Source: Stappia indica
GTDB lineage: Bacteria > Pseudomonadota > Alphaproteobacteria > Rhizobiales > Stappiaceae
Assembly: GCF_001696535.1 (NCBI RefSeq)
Contig: NZ_MBQE01000001.1
Location: forward strand, 372,001 to 436,000
Length of the DNA: 64,000 nucleotides
Direction of reading: 5' to 3'
Shown here: positions 11,668 through 23,029 of the stretch, in pieces
Layout of the letters: every line of letters begins with the position of its first letter
How positions within the stretch are numbered: position 1 is the stretch's first letter
Made by a program: the position numbers and the translations under genes
Notes under the pieces: generated by a model
Seen by the model: only the letters and a program-made list of their open reading frames with translations
Told to the model about the DNA's origin: nothing
Databases searched by the model: none

Positions 11668-13179
11668 TTACTGCGCCAGCATGGCGGTCGACTGGGCCGC
11701 CTCGATCGCGGCCTGGTATTGCGTGACGAGCGCGCCCACGGAGGCGGCCGTGGCATCCAGGATCGGCGCCGGGTAGAAGCCGAACAGGATGGTCAGGATG
11801 ATCATCGGAACCAGGATCACCTTCTCGCGAAGCGTGAGGTCGGTGATCGACTTCAGGCTCTCCTTGTCGAGCACGCCGAACACGACGCGCCGGTAGAGGA
11901 AGAGCGCATAGGCGGCCGACAGGATGACGCCGGTGGTGGCGATCAGCGCCACCCAGGTATTCACCTGGAACGCGCCCATCAGCGTCAGGAACTCTCCGAC
12001 GAAGCCGCTGGTGCCCGGAAGGCCGACATTGGCCATGGTGAAGATCAGGAAGGCCACCGCATAGAACGGCATCCGGTTCACCAGGCCGCCATAGGCGGAG
12101 ATCTCGCGGGTGTGCATGCGGTCGTAGATCACGCCGACGCACAGGAACAGCGCGCCGGAGACGATGCCGTGCGAGAGCATCTGGAACAGCGCACCCTGCA
12201 CGCCCTGCTCCGTCATGGTGAAGATGCCCATGGTCACGTAGCCCATGTGCGCCACCGAGGAGTAGGCGATCAGCTTCTTGATGTCTTCCTGGGCGAGCGC
12301 CACCAGCGAGGTGTAGACGATGGCCACCACCGAGAGGGTGAAGACCAGCGGCGCGAACATCTCGCTCGCCAGCGGGAACATCGGCAGCGAGAAGCGCAGG
12401 AAGCCGTAGCCGCCCATCTTCAGCAGGATCGCCGCCAGGATGACCGAGCCGGCCGTCGGGGCCTCCACGTGCGCGTCCGGCAGCCAGGTATGGACCGGCC
12501 ACATCGGCATCTTCACCGCGAAGGAGGCGAAGAAGGCCAGCCACAGCCAGGTCTGCATGCCTTCCGGGAAGCCGTGCGACATCAGGGTCGGGATGTCGGT
12601 GGTGCCGGCGTTCCAGTACATCGCCATCAGCGCGATCAGCATCAGGAGCGAGCCGAGCAGCGTGTAGAGGAAGAACTTGTAGCTGGCATAGACGCGCCGC
12701 TTGCCGCCCCACACGCCGATGATCAGGAACATCGGGATCAGGCTGGCCTCGAAGAACACGTAGAACATGACCAGATCCAGCGCGCAGAACACGCCGATCA
12801 TCAGCGTTTCCAGCACCAGGAAGGCGATCATGTATTCCTTCACCCGCAGCTGCACGCTCTGCCAGCTGGCGAGGATGCAGAAGGGCATCAGGAACGTGGT
12901 CAGGATGACGAACAGCATGGAGATGCCGTCGACGCCCATGCGATAGCCGATGCTGGCGCCCAGCCACTCCCCGCTTTCCTGGAACTGGAAGCCGGGATTT
13001 GTCGCATCGAAGCCGCCCCAGATGAAGAGCGACACGATGAAGGTGAACACTGTGGTGATCAGCGCCACGCGGCGCATGTTCTCCTTCGCCCCCTCGTCCT
13101 CGCCGCGGACCAGCAGGATGAAGAAGACGCCGACCAGCGGAAGGAAGGTCGTGATCGAAAGAAGCGGCCAGTTGCTCAT
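11668..13179 (-). CDS. nuoM: NADH-quinone oxidoreductase subunit M
   Basis: The 503-residue antiporter-like membrane subunit of complex I has the expected text: [15 protein letters not shown] with the conserved glutamate, [18 protein letters not shown], and [11 protein letters not shown]. The N-terminus [17 protein letters not shown] starts at 13179 and shares one base with the stop of nuoL (TGATG), so the two genes are translationally coupled. A gap of 22 bases leads to nuoN. Confidence 0.97.
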   Translation of the reverse strand: MSNWPLLSITTFLPLVGVFFILLVRGEDEGAKENMRRVALITTVFTFIVSLFIWGGFDATNPGFQFQESGEWLGASIGYRMGVDGISMLFVILTTFLMPFCILASWQSVQLRVKEYMIAFLVLETLMIGVFCALDLVMFYVFFEASLIPMFLIIGVWGGKRRVYASYKFFLYTLLGSLLMLIALMAMYWNAGTTDIPTLMSHGFPEGMQTWLWLAFFASFAVKMPMWPVHTWLPDAHVEAPTAGSVILAAILLKMGGYGFLRFSLPMFPLASEMFAPLVFTLSVVAIVYTSLVALAQEDIKKLIAYSSVAHMGYVTMGIFTMTEQGVQGALFQMLSHGIVSGALFLCVGVIYDRMHTREISAYGGLVNRMPFYAVAFLIFTMANVGLPGTSGFVGEFLTLMGAFQVNTWVALIATTGVILSAAYALFLYRRVVFGVLDKESLKSITDLTLREKVILVPMIILTILFGFYPAPILDATAASVGALVTQYQAAIEAAQSTAMLAQ

Positions 13180-15140
13180 CAGTGAGCGCCCCCGACGGAG
13201 AACATGGACCAGGTGATCAGCGCGGCGACGCCGATCAGCATGGCGAATGCGTAGTGATAGAGATACCCGGTCTGCAGGCGCACGGCCCAGGAGCTGACGT
13301 CCTGGACGCGGGCGGCGATGCCGTCCGGTCCGAGCCGGTCGATGGTCGCCATGTCGCCCTTCTTCCAGAGCTGGCGGCCGAGCCACATGGCGGGCCGGAC
13401 GAAGATCGCGTCATACAGCTCGTCGAAGTACCACTTGTTCAGCAGGAAGCGGTACAGGCCGTCGTGACGCTCCGCCAGGCGGCGCGGGATCTCGGGCGAG
13501 CGGATGTAGAACAGCCAGGCGAACGCGAAGCCGAGCACCATCATCACGAAGGGCGAAGCCTTCACCCACAGCGGCACCTCGTGGATGTCGTGCAGGATGT
13601 GGTTCTCCTCGGAGGTGAACAGCGCCCCCTTCCAGAAGCCCTCGTAGCCCTCGCCCATGAAGACGCCGGCGAAGACGAGACCCGCGAACAGCGCGCCGAC
13701 CGCAAGGATCATGAGCGGCACGGTCATCACCAGCGGGCTCTCGTGCACATGCTTCATCACGTCGACGGAGGCACGCGGCTTGCCGTGGAAGGTCATGAAG
13801 GCAAGGCGCCAGGAGTAGAACGAGGTCAGGCCGGCAGCCGCCACGGTCAGCCAGAAGCCGTACATGGCGAATGCGTTGTGGCCGACATAGGCCGCCTCGA
13901 TCACGCCGTCCTTGGAGAAGAAGCCGGCGGTCAGCGGGAAGCCGGTCAGCGCGAGCGTGCCGATCACCATCATCCAGTAGGTCAGCGGGATGTGCTTTGC
14001 GAGGCCGCCCATCTTGCGCATGTCCTGCTCGTTCGAAACGGCATGGATCACCGAGCCGGCACCGAGGAACAACAGCGCCTTGAAGAAGGCGTGCGTGAAC
14101 AGATGGAAGATCGCGATCGAATAGCCGCCGACGCCGAGCGCGACGAACATGTAGCCGAGCTGCGAGCAGGTCGAGTAGGCGATGACGCGCTTGATGTCGT
14201 TCTGGACGAGGCCGACGGTCGCCGCGAAGAACGCCGTCGTCGCGCCGAAGAACGTCACCACGGTCAGCGCGGTGTGCGACAGCTCGAAGACCGGCGACAG
14301 GCGCGCCACCATGAACACGCCCGCGGTCACCATGGTCGCGGCGTGGATCAGCGCGGAGACCGGCGTCGGGCCTTCCATCGCGTCCGGCAGCCAGGTGTGC
14401 AGCAGGAACTGCGCCGACTTGCCCATGGCGCCCATGAACAGCAGCAGGCAGGTCACGGTCAGCGCCGCGTCCTGGGTCAGCTGGTAGCCGAGGAAGTCGA
14501 GAACGACCTTCGGCTCGCCTTCCGCAAAGCCCTGGGCATTGGCGAAGATCGCGTCGTAGTCGGCAGAGCCGAACAGCACGAAGACGCCAAAGATTCCGAG
14601 AATGAAGCCGAAGTCGCCGACGCGGTTGACCACGAAGGCCTTCATCGCCGCCGCGTTCGCGGACGGCTTCTGGTACCAGAAGCCGATCAGCAGATACGAG
14701 GCGAGACCGACGCCCTCCCAGCCGAAGAACATCTGCAGCAGGTTGTCGGAGGTCACCAGCGTCAGCATGGCGAAGGTGAACAGCGACAGGTAGGCGAAGA
14801 AGCGCGGACGGTGCGGATCGTGGTGCATGTAGCCGATGGAGTAGACATGCACGAGCGCGGACACCGAGTTGACCACCACCAGCATGACGGCGGTCAGCGT
14901 GTCGACACGGATCGTCCACTCGACATCGAACGTGCCGGACGTGATCCAGCGCATCACCGGCTCCTTGACCACGGCGGTCTCGCCGTAGCCGATGGAGAAG
15001 AACCCGATCCACGACAGGATGGCGGCCACGATCAGCAGGCCGGAGGTGACGTATTCGCTGGCCTTGGCACCGATCACCCGGCCGAAGATGCCGGCGATCA
15101 GGAAGCCGATCAGGGGCAGAAAGACGATAAGCTGGTACAT
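13179..15140 (-). CDS. nuoL: NADH-quinone oxidoreductase subunit L
   Basis: The 653-residue protein is the distal membrane subunit of complex I. It has the antiporter core ([59 protein letters not shown]) and a C-terminal extension corresponding to the long lateral helix and final anchor (about residues 560-650). The length fits the family. It starts 7 bases after nuoK ends and overlaps nuoM by one base. Confidence 0.97.
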   Translation of the reverse strand: MYQLIVFLPLIGFLIAGIFGRVIGAKASEYVTSGLLIVAAILSWIGFFSIGYGETAVVKEPVMRWITSGTFDVEWTIRVDTLTAVMLVVVNSVSALVHVYSIGYMHHDPHRPRFFAYLSLFTFAMLTLVTSDNLLQMFFGWEGVGLASYLLIGFWYQKPSANAAAMKAFVVNRVGDFGFILGIFGVFVLFGSADYDAIFANAQGFAEGEPKVVLDFLGYQLTQDAALTVTCLLLFMGAMGKSAQFLLHTWLPDAMEGPTPVSALIHAATMVTAGVFMVARLSPVFELSHTALTVVTFFGATTAFFAATVGLVQNDIKRVIAYSTCSQLGYMFVALGVGGYSIAIFHLFTHAFFKALLFLGAGSVIHAVSNEQDMRKMGGLAKHIPLTYWMMVIGTLALTGFPLTAGFFSKDGVIEAAYVGHNAFAMYGFWLTVAAAGLTSFYSWRLAFMTFHGKPRASVDVMKHVHESPLVMTVPLMILAVGALFAGLVFAGVFMGEGYEGFWKGALFTSEENHILHDIHEVPLWVKASPFVMMVLGFAFAWLFYIRSPEIPRRLAERHDGLYRFLLNKWYFDELYDAIFVRPAMWLGRQLWKKGDMATIDRLGPDGIAARVQDVSSWAVRLQTGYLYHYAFAMLIGVAALITWSMFSVGGAH

Positions 15141-15147
15141 CCTGCCC

Positions 15148-15456
15148 TTACCCCTTCATCATGTTGACGTCTTCAACCGCGATCGAGCCGCGGTTGCGGT
15201 AGAACACCACCAGGATCGCAAGGCCGATGGCCGCCTCTGCGGCCGCGACGGTCAGCACCAGAAGCGCGAAGACCTGCCCGACCAGATCGCCGAGGAACGC
15301 CGAGAAGGCGACCAGGTTGATGTTGACGGAGAGCAGAAGCAGCTCCACCGACATCAGGATGACGATCACGTTCTTGCGGTTCAGGAAGATGCCGAAGATT
15401 CCGATGGTGAACAGAATCGCGGCGACCGCCAGATAGTGTGACAGACCGATTTCCAT
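15148..15456 (-). CDS. nuoK: NADH-quinone oxidoreductase subunit K
   Basis: The 102-residue protein has three membrane helices. The conserved membrane glutamates appear in [13 protein letters not shown] and in [14 protein letters not shown]. The ATG at 15456 begins [11 protein letters not shown], the normal N-terminus. It is part of the coupling module of the complex I membrane arm. The 85-base gap from nuoJ holds nothing recognisable. Confidence 0.96.
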   Translation of the reverse strand: MEIGLSHYLAVAAILFTIGIFGIFLNRKNVIVILMSVELLLLSVNINLVAFSAFLGDLVGQVFALLVLTVAAAEAAIGLAILVVFYRNRGSIAVEDVNMMKG

Positions 15457-15541
15457 GGGCGCCTCGTGATGCTCCCCCGAGTGAGACCTTGCGGTGCGCG
15501 GCCCGGGCGGGCGCGCACCGTGAATGTGAGCGGCGGTATCC

Positions 15542-16156
15542 TCAGATACCCTTGCCGGTTTCGACCTTGCGCACCTCGACCGACGCTTCGCGCGTGCGGC
15601 CAACCTGCTCAGAGATGTTCTGCCGCCGCACGCCTTCCTTGTGGCGCAGCGTCAGCACGATGGCGCCGATCATCGCCACCAGCAGGACGAGGCCGGCCGT
15701 CTGGAAGAACAGGATGTAGCGGGTGTAGACGAGCTCGCCGAGCGCGCGGATGTTCGACATGTCCGCAGGCAGCGGCGCGGGCGCGGCCGTCGTTCCGGCG
15801 ATCTCTGGCGATATCACCCAGGCGCCGAGCACGAACAGCAGCTCGACCAGGAGGATCAGGCCGATCAGGCCGCCCACCGGCATGTACTGCAGGAAGCCCT
15901 GGCGCATCTCGACGAAGTCGACGTCGAGCATCATCACCACGAACAGGAACAGCACCATCACCGCGCCGACATAGACGACGACGAGCAGCATCGCCAGGAA
16001 CTCCGCCCCGAGCAGAATGAACAGGCCCGCGGCGTTGAAGAAGGCGAGAATCAGGAACAGGACGGAGTGCACCGGATTGCGGGACGCGATGACCATGAAG
16101 GCCGACGCGACCGCAACAGCGGCGAAGAGATAGAAGAAGATGGCTTGCAGGACCAT
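15542..16156 (-). CDS. nuoJ: NADH-quinone oxidoreductase subunit J
   Basis: The 204-residue protein has five membrane helices. Typical text is [40 protein letters not shown] and VVMMLDVDF. The last 40 residues are hydrophilic and lie outside the membrane. It belongs to the complex I E-channel region. It is spaced 128 bases from nuoI. Confidence 0.96.
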   Translation of the reverse strand: MVLQAIFFYLFAAVAVASAFMVIASRNPVHSVLFLILAFFNAAGLFILLGAEFLAMLLVVVYVGAVMVLFLFVVMMLDVDFVEMRQGFLQYMPVGGLIGLILLVELLFVLGAWVISPEIAGTTAAPAPLPADMSNIRALGELVYTRYILFFQTAGLVLLVAMIGAIVLTLRHKEGVRRQNISEQVGRTREASVEVRKVETGKGI

Positions 16157-16284
16157 GTCGCGGTGTGCCCCCGTCGTCCCCGTTTAAGTCGCAGCCGCGT
16201 CGCGGCTCCAGATGAATTGGGCGCTTCCGGCGCGCAGCGGCCTCGTCTTAGACCACGGGCCGCGCGCCGTCCACTCCCGCCGCC

Positions 16285-16773
16285 TCAGCGATAAGGCGCG
16301 TCCATGGCGATGTTGCTGGCGATCTCCCGCTCCCAACGGTCGCCGTTCGCCAGCAGCTTTTCCTTATCGTAGTACAGCTCCTCGCGCGTCTCGGTGGCGA
16401 ACTCGAAGTTCGGCCCCTCGACGATCGCGTCCACCGGGCACGCCTCCTGGCAGAAGCCGCAGTAGATGCACTTGACCATGTCGATGTCGTAACGGGTCGT
16501 GCGCCGCGTGCCGTCGTTGCGGCGCGGGCCGGCCTCGATGGTGATCGCCTGAGCCGGACAGATCGCCTCGCACAGCTTGCACGCGATGCAGCGCTCCTCG
16601 CCGTTCGGATAACGGCGCAGCGCGTGCTCGCCGCGGAACCGCGGGCTCACCGGCCCCTTTTCGAAGGGGTAGTTGATCGTCGGCTTCGGCTTGAAGAAGT
16701 AGCGCATCGCCAGGAAGAAGGCGGAGACGAACTCCTTCAGCAGAAGCGATTTTGCCGCCTGTTGCAGTGCCAT
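16285..16773 (-). CDS. nuoI: NADH-quinone oxidoreductase subunit I
   Basis: The 162-residue ferredoxin-like subunit carries clusters N6a and N6b. Its two 4Fe-4S motifs are Cys62-65-68-72 ([11 protein letters not shown]) and Cys102-105-108-112 ([11 protein letters not shown]), all intact. The N-terminus [15 protein letters not shown] starts at 16773; an upstream in-frame GTG would add 21 residues that do not resemble the family. It passes electrons from NuoG towards NuoB at the quinone site. Confidence 0.97.
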   Translation of the reverse strand: MALQQAAKSLLLKEFVSAFFLAMRYFFKPKPTINYPFEKGPVSPRFRGEHALRRYPNGEERCIACKLCEAICPAQAITIEAGPRRNDGTRRTTRYDIDMVKCIYCGFCQEACPVDAIVEGPNFEFATETREELYYDKEKLLANGDRWEREIASNIAMDAPYR

Positions 16774-16918
16774 GGCGTCTAGCCCCGTGGTTACGTTTTC
16801 CTCTGGCTCGCCCGCTGGTCCCGCAAGCCCCGACAAGGGCGCGGACCGCGAGCGGCCAAATCCTTGAACTGTGCCGGCATGCCGCCCGTTGGCCGCCGAC
16901 CCGGAATTCCCCGCCCGC

Positions 16919-17155
16919 CTATCCGGCGAGCGAACTGCCTGCCAGGTACCCGACCACCGGAAACCCGACCAGCGAGAAGGCCATCACCAGGATCTGGAGC
17001 TGGCCCATGTATCGCCCGAGCAGGCTTTCACGCCCGCTCTGCTTCTTTTGCCGTTCCGCCGCCGCCCTCAGGACGCCGACGACGATCTTGTAGTCGATCC
17101 AGCCCACATAGAGGCCGATGGCGGCACCGATCAGTCCTGCAATCGAGACCGACAT
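16919..17155 (-). CDS. Small membrane protein of unknown function inside the nuo operon
   Basis: The 78-residue protein is not one of the fourteen standard complex I subunits. It has two predicted membrane helices, about residues 4-20 ([17 protein letters not shown]) and 53-75 ([20 protein letters not shown]), separated by a basic linker with [17 protein letters not shown] lies about 4 bases before the ATG, a strong ribosome-binding site. It sits 42 bases after nuoH and 145 bases before nuoI. Possible roles are an accessory or assembly factor of complex I, or an unrelated passenger; the sequence alone does not decide. Confidence 0.8.
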   Translation of the reverse strand: MSVSIAGLIGAAIGLYVGWIDYKIVVGVLRAAAERQKKQSGRESLLGRYMGQLQILVMAFSLVGFPVVGYLAGSSLAG

Positions 17156-17197
17156 GCCGCCCTCTCCTTATGTGCCCGGCCCTCGCCTGCCCGGCCC

Positions 17198-18259
17198 TTA
17201 CGCGCCGGTCGGCGCCCAGCCCATGGCCATCAGCACAACCGCGACGACGAACACCATGGCCAGCGACAGCGGCAAGAACACCTTCCAGCCGAGGCGCATC
17301 AGCTGGTCGTAGCGGTAGCGCGGGACCATCGCCTTGACCATCGCGAACATGAAGAACACCAACAGCGACTTCAGCAGGAACCAGACGAAGCCCGGGACCC
17401 AGGTGAAGGGTGCGACGTCCAGCGGCGGCAGCCAGCCACCCATGAACAGGATGGTCGTCAGCGCACACATCAGCGCGATCGACACATACTCGCCGAGCAT
17501 GAACATCATGTAGGGCGTGGAGCCGTACTCGACCATGAAACCGGCGACCAGCTCGGACTCGGCCTCGGCCAGATCGAACGGAGGACGGTTGGTCTCCGCC
17601 AGCGCCGAGATGAAGAAGATCACGAACATCGGGAACAGCGGCAGCCAGTACCAGTTCAGGAAGGTCAGCCACGGCAGCCCGAGCGCGCTGGCAAGGCCGG
17701 TCTTCTGAGCCAGGACGATGTCCGTGAGGTTCAGCGAGCCGACGCACAGCAGCACCGTCACGATGACGAAGCCGATGGACACCTCGTAGGAGACCATCTG
17801 CGCCGCCGAGCGCAGCGCCGACAGGAACGGGTACTTCGAGTTCGAGGCCCAGCCGCCGATGATGATGCCGTAGACGCCGAGCGAAGAGATCGCGAGGATG
17901 AACAGGATGCCGACATTGATGTCGGCGATCACCCACCCTTCGGCCACCGGCACCACCGCCCAGGCGGTCAGCGCCAGCGTCACGGTGACCAGCGGCGCCA
18001 GCAGGAACAGGCCCTTGTTGGCGCCGGCCGGGATCACCGGCTCCTTCAGCACGAATTTCAGAAGGTCGGCAAACGACTGCAGCAGGCCCCAGGGCCCGAC
18101 GACGTTCGGGCCGCGACGGATCTGCACCGCCGCCCAGACCTTGCGGTCCGCGTACAGGATGTAGGCCACGATCAGCAGCAGTGCGACCAGCAGCAGCACG
18201 CTCTGTGCCACCATGATGATCAGCGGGAAGAGATAATCCGCCCAGAAGTCCGCCATCAT
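17198..18259 (-). CDS. nuoH: NADH-quinone oxidoreductase subunit H
   Basis: The 353-residue membrane subunit forms the quinone-binding chamber with NuoB and NuoD. Signature text includes [22 protein letters not shown] near residue 37, [39 protein letters not shown] and [22 protein letters not shown]. About eight helices are predicted. The ATG at 18259 is followed by a second ATG, so the exact start is uncertain by one codon. It is nine bases from nuoG. Confidence 0.97.
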   Translation of the reverse strand: MMADFWADYLFPLIIMVAQSVLLLVALLLIVAYILYADRKVWAAVQIRRGPNVVGPWGLLQSFADLLKFVLKEPVIPAGANKGLFLLAPLVTVTLALTAWAVVPVAEGWVIADINVGILFILAISSLGVYGIIIGGWASNSKYPFLSALRSAAQMVSYEVSIGFVIVTVLLCVGSLNLTDIVLAQKTGLASALGLPWLTFLNWYWLPLFPMFVIFFISALAETNRPPFDLAEAESELVAGFMVEYGSTPYMMFMLGEYVSIALMCALTTILFMGGWLPPLDVAPFTWVPGFVWFLLKSLLVFFMFAMVKAMVPRYRYDQLMRLGWKVFLPLSLAMVFVVAVVLMAMGWAPTGA

Positions 18260-18268
18260 TGCCCCCGT

Positions 18269-20368
18269 TTACTCCGCGGCCTCTGCCGCGCGTGCCTTGG
18301 CGAGGGCCGAACACTCGGCCATCGTCGCGGAGGCCCGCGCGATCGGATTGGTCAGGTAGAAGTCGGTGATCGCCGGCTGGAACGCCTCGCCGGCCATCTT
18401 GCCGCCGAGGTCCGCCGCCTTCGCGGTGCCCTCGCCGCCGTCATTCTCGATGGCGTCGATGCCGGCCATCAGCGGATGCGCCGCATAGAGCGCCTTGCGC
18501 AGGTCCTGCAGCGAGTCGAACGGCAGCGCCGAACCCAGCTGCGCCGACAGCGCACGCAGAATCGCCCAGTCCTCGCGGGCCTCGCCCGGGGGGAAGGCCG
18601 CACGGTCGCCGAGCTGCACGCGGCCCTCGGTGTTGACCCAGGTGCCCGACTTCTCGGTATAGGCAGCCCCCGGCAGGATCACGTCGGCGCGATGTGCGCC
18701 GCGGTCGCCATGGGTGCCGACATAGACCACGAAGGCCGAGCCGAAGGCGCTCATGTCCATCTCGTCGGCGCCGAGCAGGAACACGACATCCATCGCGCCC
18801 TCGCCTGCCGCCTGCTGGATCTCGGCCGTGCCCTTGCCGCCCTCGCCCGGCACGAAGCCGATGTCGAGGCCGCCGACGCGCGAGGCCGCGGTGTGCAGCA
18901 CCGAGAAGCCGTTCCAGTCGGAACCGGTCGCGCCGACCGAACGGGCGAGCGCAGCAGCGGCCGACAGGACCGACGCGCCGTCAGCGCGCGACAGCGCGCC
19001 CTGGCCGACGATGATCAGCGGACGCTCGGCATTCTTCAGAACGTCGGCGAAACCGTGCTTGCCGGCCGCAAGATCGGCCAGCGTCTCGGCACCGGCGCCC
19101 AGATACGTCGCCGGATAGGTCAGGTCGGCCTGCTGGCCGATGACGCCGACGGGCAGCGGGCCCATGCGCATGCGCTTGCGGATGCGCGCGTTCAGCACCG
19201 GAGCCTCGAGACGCGGGTTGGAGCCGATGATCAGCACCGCGTCCGCGTCCTCGATCCCCTCGATGGTCGCGTTGAACAGATAGGAGGAGCGGCCGAGCGC
19301 CGGATCGAGCGCGGTCCCGTCCTGGCGGCAGTCGATATTCGCCGAGCCGAGCGCCGTCATCAGGCTCTTCAGCGCGAACATTTCCTCGACGCTCGCCAGA
19401 TCGCCGGCGATCGCCGCCAGCTTCTCCGGGCTCGACGCCTTGACCTTGGAGGCAATGGCGGCGAACGCCTCGCCCCAGCTGGCCGGGCGCAGCTTTCCGT
19501 CGACGCGCACATAGGGGCGGTCGAGGCGCTGGGTCTTCAGGCCGTCCCAGATGTAGCGGGTCTTGTCGGAGATCCACTCCTCGTTGACCGCCTCGTTGAG
19601 ACGCGGCAGCACGCGCATGACCTCGCGGCCGCGGGTGTCGACGCGGATCGCCGAGCCGACCGCATCCATCACGTCGATGGTCTCGGTCTTCTTCAGCTCC
19701 CACGGGCGGGCCTGGAAGGCATAGGGCTTGTGGGTCAGCGCACCGACCGGGCACAGGTCGACGACGTTGCCCTGCATCTCGGAGGACAGCGCATTCTCCA
19801 GATAGGAGGTGATCTCGGCATCCTCGCCACGACCGATCAGGCCGAGGTCGGCGACACCGCAGACTTCCGTGGTGAAGCGGACGCAGCGCGTGCAGTGGAT
19901 GCAACGCGTCATGATCGTCTTCACCAGCGGGCCGATATACTTGTCCTCGACAGCGCGCTTGTTCTCCGCATAGCGGGACGCGTCGACGCCATAGGCCATG
20001 GCCTGGTCCTGCAGGTCGCACTCGCCGCCCTGATCGCAGATCGGGCAGTCGAGCGGATGGTTGATCAGCAGGAACTCCATAACGCCCTCGCGGGCCTTCT
20101 TGACCATCGGGGTCTTGGTGAAGACCTCCGGCGGCTCGCCGTTCGGCCCCGGGCGCAGGTCGCGCACGTTCATGGCGCAGGAGGCCACCGGCTTCGGCGG
20201 TCCGCCCTTCACCTCGACGAGGCACATGCGGCAGTTGCCGGCAATCGACAGACGGTCGTGGAAACAGAAGCGCGGCACCTCGGCACCCGCCGCCTCGCAA
20301 GCCTGCAGCAGCGTGTAGTCCTGCGGAACCTCGATCTCCTTGCCGTCGACAAAGATCGTCTTGTTCAT
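18269..20368 (-). CDS. nuoG: NADH-quinone oxidoreductase subunit G
   Basis: The 699-residue iron-sulfur subunit lies in the peripheral arm. The 2Fe-2S cysteines are at 35, 46, 49 and 64. The NuoG-type histidine cluster and [15 protein letters not shown] follow, then [16 protein letters not shown] and CPVGAL. The remainder is a molybdopterin-oxidoreductase-like domain without evident cofactor function, ending with an Ala-rich tail. Length is normal for the alphaproteobacterial form. Confidence 0.97.
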   Translation of the reverse strand: MNKTIFVDGKEIEVPQDYTLLQACEAAGAEVPRFCFHDRLSIAGNCRMCLVEVKGGPPKPVASCAMNVRDLRPGPNGEPPEVFTKTPMVKKAREGVMEFLLINHPLDCPICDQGGECDLQDQAMAYGVDASRYAENKRAVEDKYIGPLVKTIMTRCIHCTRCVRFTTEVCGVADLGLIGRGEDAEITSYLENALSSEMQGNVVDLCPVGALTHKPYAFQARPWELKKTETIDVMDAVGSAIRVDTRGREVMRVLPRLNEAVNEEWISDKTRYIWDGLKTQRLDRPYVRVDGKLRPASWGEAFAAIASKVKASSPEKLAAIAGDLASVEEMFALKSLMTALGSANIDCRQDGTALDPALGRSSYLFNATIEGIEDADAVLIIGSNPRLEAPVLNARIRKRMRMGPLPVGVIGQQADLTYPATYLGAGAETLADLAAGKHGFADVLKNAERPLIIVGQGALSRADGASVLSAAAALARSVGATGSDWNGFSVLHTAASRVGGLDIGFVPGEGGKGTAEIQQAAGEGAMDVVFLLGADEMDMSAFGSAFVVYVGTHGDRGAHRADVILPGAAYTEKSGTWVNTEGRVQLGDRAAFPPGEAREDWAILRALSAQLGSALPFDSLQDLRKALYAAHPLMAGIDAIENDGGEGTAKAADLGGKMAGEAFQPAITDFYLTNPIARASATMAECSALAKARAAEAAE

Positions 20369-20455
20369 GCCTTGCTGCCCTCGCGGCTTGCCCGCAGCGC
20401 CCTTGGCGCGCGCGAACGTGTCGTCCTGTTTCCTGCGACCATCTCTGCGGCCGCC

Positions 20456-21760
20456 TTACTGTGCCGCTGCCAGCGACTGCGCCGGCTTGCGGCTCTTGGC
20501 CACATACTGGTCGATGCGTTCCTCGATCACCGGCCGGAAGTTGCGGATCAGGCCCTGGATCGGCCATGCGGCCGCGTCGCCGAGGGCGCAGATCGTGTGG
20601 CCTTCCACCTGCTTGGTGACGTCGAAGAGCATGTCGATCTCTTCCTTGGAGGCGTTGCCCGCCACCATGCGCTCCATCACGCGCCACATCCAGCCCGTGC
20701 CCTCACGGCACGGCGTGCACTGTCCGCAGCTCTCGTGCTTGTAGAAGTACGAGAGGCGGGCAATGGCCTTGATGATGTCGGTGGAGCGATCCATCACGAT
20801 CACCGCCGCCGTGCCGAGGCCCGAGCCCAGCCCGCGCAGGCTGTCGAAGTCCATCGGACAGTCGATGATGTTCTCCGCCGTCACGCACGGCACGGACGAG
20901 CCGCCCGGGATCACGGCGAGCAGGTTGTCCCAGCCGCCACGGATGCCGCCGCAATGGCGGTCGATCAGCTCGCGGAAGGGAATGCCCATCTCTTCCTCGA
21001 CCGTGCAGGGACGGTTCACGTGGCCGGAGACGCAGAACAGCTTGGTACCCGCATTGTTCGGCTTGCCGAGGCCCGAGAACCACGCAGCGCCCCGGCGCAG
21101 GATGGTCGGGGCAACGGCGATGGACTCCACGTTGTTCACCGTCGTCGGGCAACCGTAGAGGCCGACATTCGCCGGGAACGGCGGCTTCAGCCGCGGTTGG
21201 CCCTTCTTGCCCTCCAGGCTTTCCAGCAGCGCGGTTTCCTCGCCACAGATATAGGCGCCGGCGCCGTGGTGGACATAGATGTCGAAGTCGTAGCCGTTCT
21301 TGTTGTTCTTGCCGATCAGCCCGGCCTCATAGGCCTGGTCGATGGCCGCCTGCAGGCGCTCGCGCTCGCGGATGAACTCGCCGCGCACATAGATGTAGGC
21401 GGCGATGGCGCCCATCGCGTAACCGGCGATCAGGCAGCCCTCGACCAGCGTGTGCGGGTCATGCCGCAGGATCTCGCGGTCCTTGCAGGTGCCCGGCTCG
21501 GACTCGTCCGCATTCACGACGAGATAGGCCGGACGACCGTCCGACTCCTTCGGCATGAACGACCACTTGAGGCCGGTCGGGAAGCCCGCACCGCCGCGCC
21601 CGCGCAGGCCCGACGTCTTCATCTCGTTGATGATCCAGTCGCGGCCCTTGTCGATAAGGCCCTTGGTGCCGTCCCAATGGCCGCGCTGGCGCGCGCCATC
21701 CAGGCCCCAGTCATGCAGGCCGTAGATATTGGTGAAGATCCGGTCCTGATCCTGCAGCAT
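20456..21760 (-). CDS. nuoF: NADH-quinone oxidoreductase subunit F
   Basis: The 434-residue flavoprotein oxidises NADH. FMN/NADH-binding glycine motifs are GRGGAGFP at residues 54-61 and [14 protein letters not shown] further on. The N3 4Fe-4S ligands are Cys345, 348 and 351 (CGQCTPC) plus Cys391. The start at 21760 follows nuoE by 15 bases. The 87 bases between nuoF and nuoG hold no recognisable signal. Confidence 0.97.
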   Translation of the reverse strand: MLQDQDRIFTNIYGLHDWGLDGARQRGHWDGTKGLIDKGRDWIINEMKTSGLRGRGGAGFPTGLKWSFMPKESDGRPAYLVVNADESEPGTCKDREILRHDPHTLVEGCLIAGYAMGAIAAYIYVRGEFIRERERLQAAIDQAYEAGLIGKNNKNGYDFDIYVHHGAGAYICGEETALLESLEGKKGQPRLKPPFPANVGLYGCPTTVNNVESIAVAPTILRRGAAWFSGLGKPNNAGTKLFCVSGHVNRPCTVEEEMGIPFRELIDRHCGGIRGGWDNLLAVIPGGSSVPCVTAENIIDCPMDFDSLRGLGSGLGTAAVIVMDRSTDIIKAIARLSYFYKHESCGQCTPCREGTGWMWRVMERMVAGNASKEEIDMLFDVTKQVEGHTICALGDAAAWPIQGLIRNFRPVIEERIDQYVAKSRKPAQSLAAAQ

Positions 21761-21775
21761 CGCGATCCCCTTCCC

Positions 21776-23029
21776 TTAGGACTTGCTCGTGGGCACGTCG
21801 CCACCGTCGACGCGCCTGGAGAAATCGGTTTCGCCGCCGGACGCCAGCACCTTGGCCTGTGCGATCCAGTCTTCGCGATCGATACGCCCCTTGAACTTCA
21901 GCCGGGTGTCGACCCAGGCCTTGTTCTCGTCTGTCCAGGAGGCGATCTGGTCGAAGTGGTAGACGCCGAGCTCGTTGAGGATGCCCTCGATCTTCGGGCC
22001 GACGCCCTTGATCCGCTTGAGGTCGTCCGCCTTGCCGCCGCGCGCGCCGGTCAGCAGCTCGGGCTCGGTCTCCTCGGCCGAAGTCTCGGCCGCGGCGAGA
22101 TCGAGGCTCGCCTGGGCGCTTTCTTTGGTCCGTTTGGGAGCCGCCGGCTTTGCAGCCTCCGACGGCTTCGGACCCGGGTCGCTGGCAGCCGGGGCTTCCG
22201 GCAGCTTGGTCTTCGTCTCGGGCTTGGCCTCGGCCTTGGCGAGATCGGCAGGCTTGCCGGCCCGCGGCGCCGGCGCCTTCGCCGTCGTGCCGGCGGCCTC
22301 GGCAGCAGCCGGGATGCCGTTGAAGTCGTTGCCGCCGCCATTGATCGAGGCGCCGGCAAAGGCATGCGAAGCCGCTTCCGCGCCCTTGACCACATGCGGC
22401 AGCGGATCGCCGCCGCGGGTCTTGTCGGACAGGCCGGTCAGCGTGGTCGGGCCGCCCTCCGGCGCGCCGAAGCGCCGGTCGTTCTGCGGGCCCGGCGTCA
22501 CTTCGCGCCCGGCGGAAATGTCGTCGATGAGCTTTTCCAGGCTCTCCGGCGTCAGGTCCTCGTAGGTGTCCTTGAAGATCTGCACCATCGGCGCGTTGAC
22601 GCAGGCGCCGAGGCACTCGACCTCTTCCCACGAAAAGTCGCCGTCGGCCGACAGTTCGTGCGCATGGGCCGCGATCTTCGACTTGCAGACCCGGATCAGG
22701 TCTTCCGAGCCGCGCAGCTGGCACGGCGTCGTGCCGCAGACCTGGATATGCGCCTTCTTGCCGACCGGAGCCAGCTGGAACATCGTGTAGAAGGTCGCGA
22801 CCTCGAGCACGCGGATATCCGGCATGCCGAGCATTTCGGCGACATAGCGGATCGCAGGCTCGGGCAGCCAGCCCTCGTGCTGTTCCTGCGCCCGCCACAG
22901 AAGCGGGATCACCGCGGAGGCCTGGCGGCCGTCCGGGTAGCGCGAGATGACCTTGTTTGCCCAGTCCAGATTGGCCGCCGTGAAGGCGAAGCTTTCGGGC
23001 TGCTCAGGGTGAAGGCGACGAACGGCCAT
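21776..23029 (-). CDS. nuoE: NADH-quinone oxidoreductase subunit E with long C-terminal extension
   Basis: The first ~180 residues are a normal 24-kDa thioredoxin-like subunit with the N1a 2Fe-2S cysteines 98, 103, 139 and 143. The gene then continues to 417 residues. About 150 residues rich in Ala, Pro, Lys and Glu lead to a C-terminal domain (about 345-410) with the helix-hairpin-helix-like text [20 protein letters not shown] and FDQIASW. Such extended NuoE proteins are known in Hyphomicrobiales; the role of the added domain is not established. The ATG at 23029 shares one base with the nuoD stop (TAATG). Confidence 0.95.
   Translation of the reverse strand: MAVRRLHPEQPESFAFTAANLDWANKVISRYPDGRQASAVIPLLWRAQEQHEGWLPEPAIRYVAEMLGMPDIRVLEVATFYTMFQLAPVGKKAHIQVCGTTPCQLRGSEDLIRVCKSKIAAHAHELSADGDFSWEEVECLGACVNAPMVQIFKDTYEDLTPESLEKLIDDISAGREVTPGPQNDRRFGAPEGGPTTLTGLSDKTRGGDPLPHVVKGAEAASHAFAGASINGGGNDFNGIPAAAEAAGTTAKAPAPRAGKPADLAKAEAKPETKTKLPEAPAASDPGPKPSEAAKPAAPKRTKESAQASLDLAAAETSAEETEPELLTGARGGKADDLKRIKGVGPKIEGILNELGVYHFDQIASWTDENKAWVDTRLKFKGRIDREDWIAQAKVLASGGETDFSRRVDGGDVPTSKS

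Noticed and set aside
13182-15167. A 661-codon plus-strand open frame opposite nuoL
   Set aside because: Its His/Glu/Gln-rich translation is typical of reverse-strand artefacts over membrane-protein genes.
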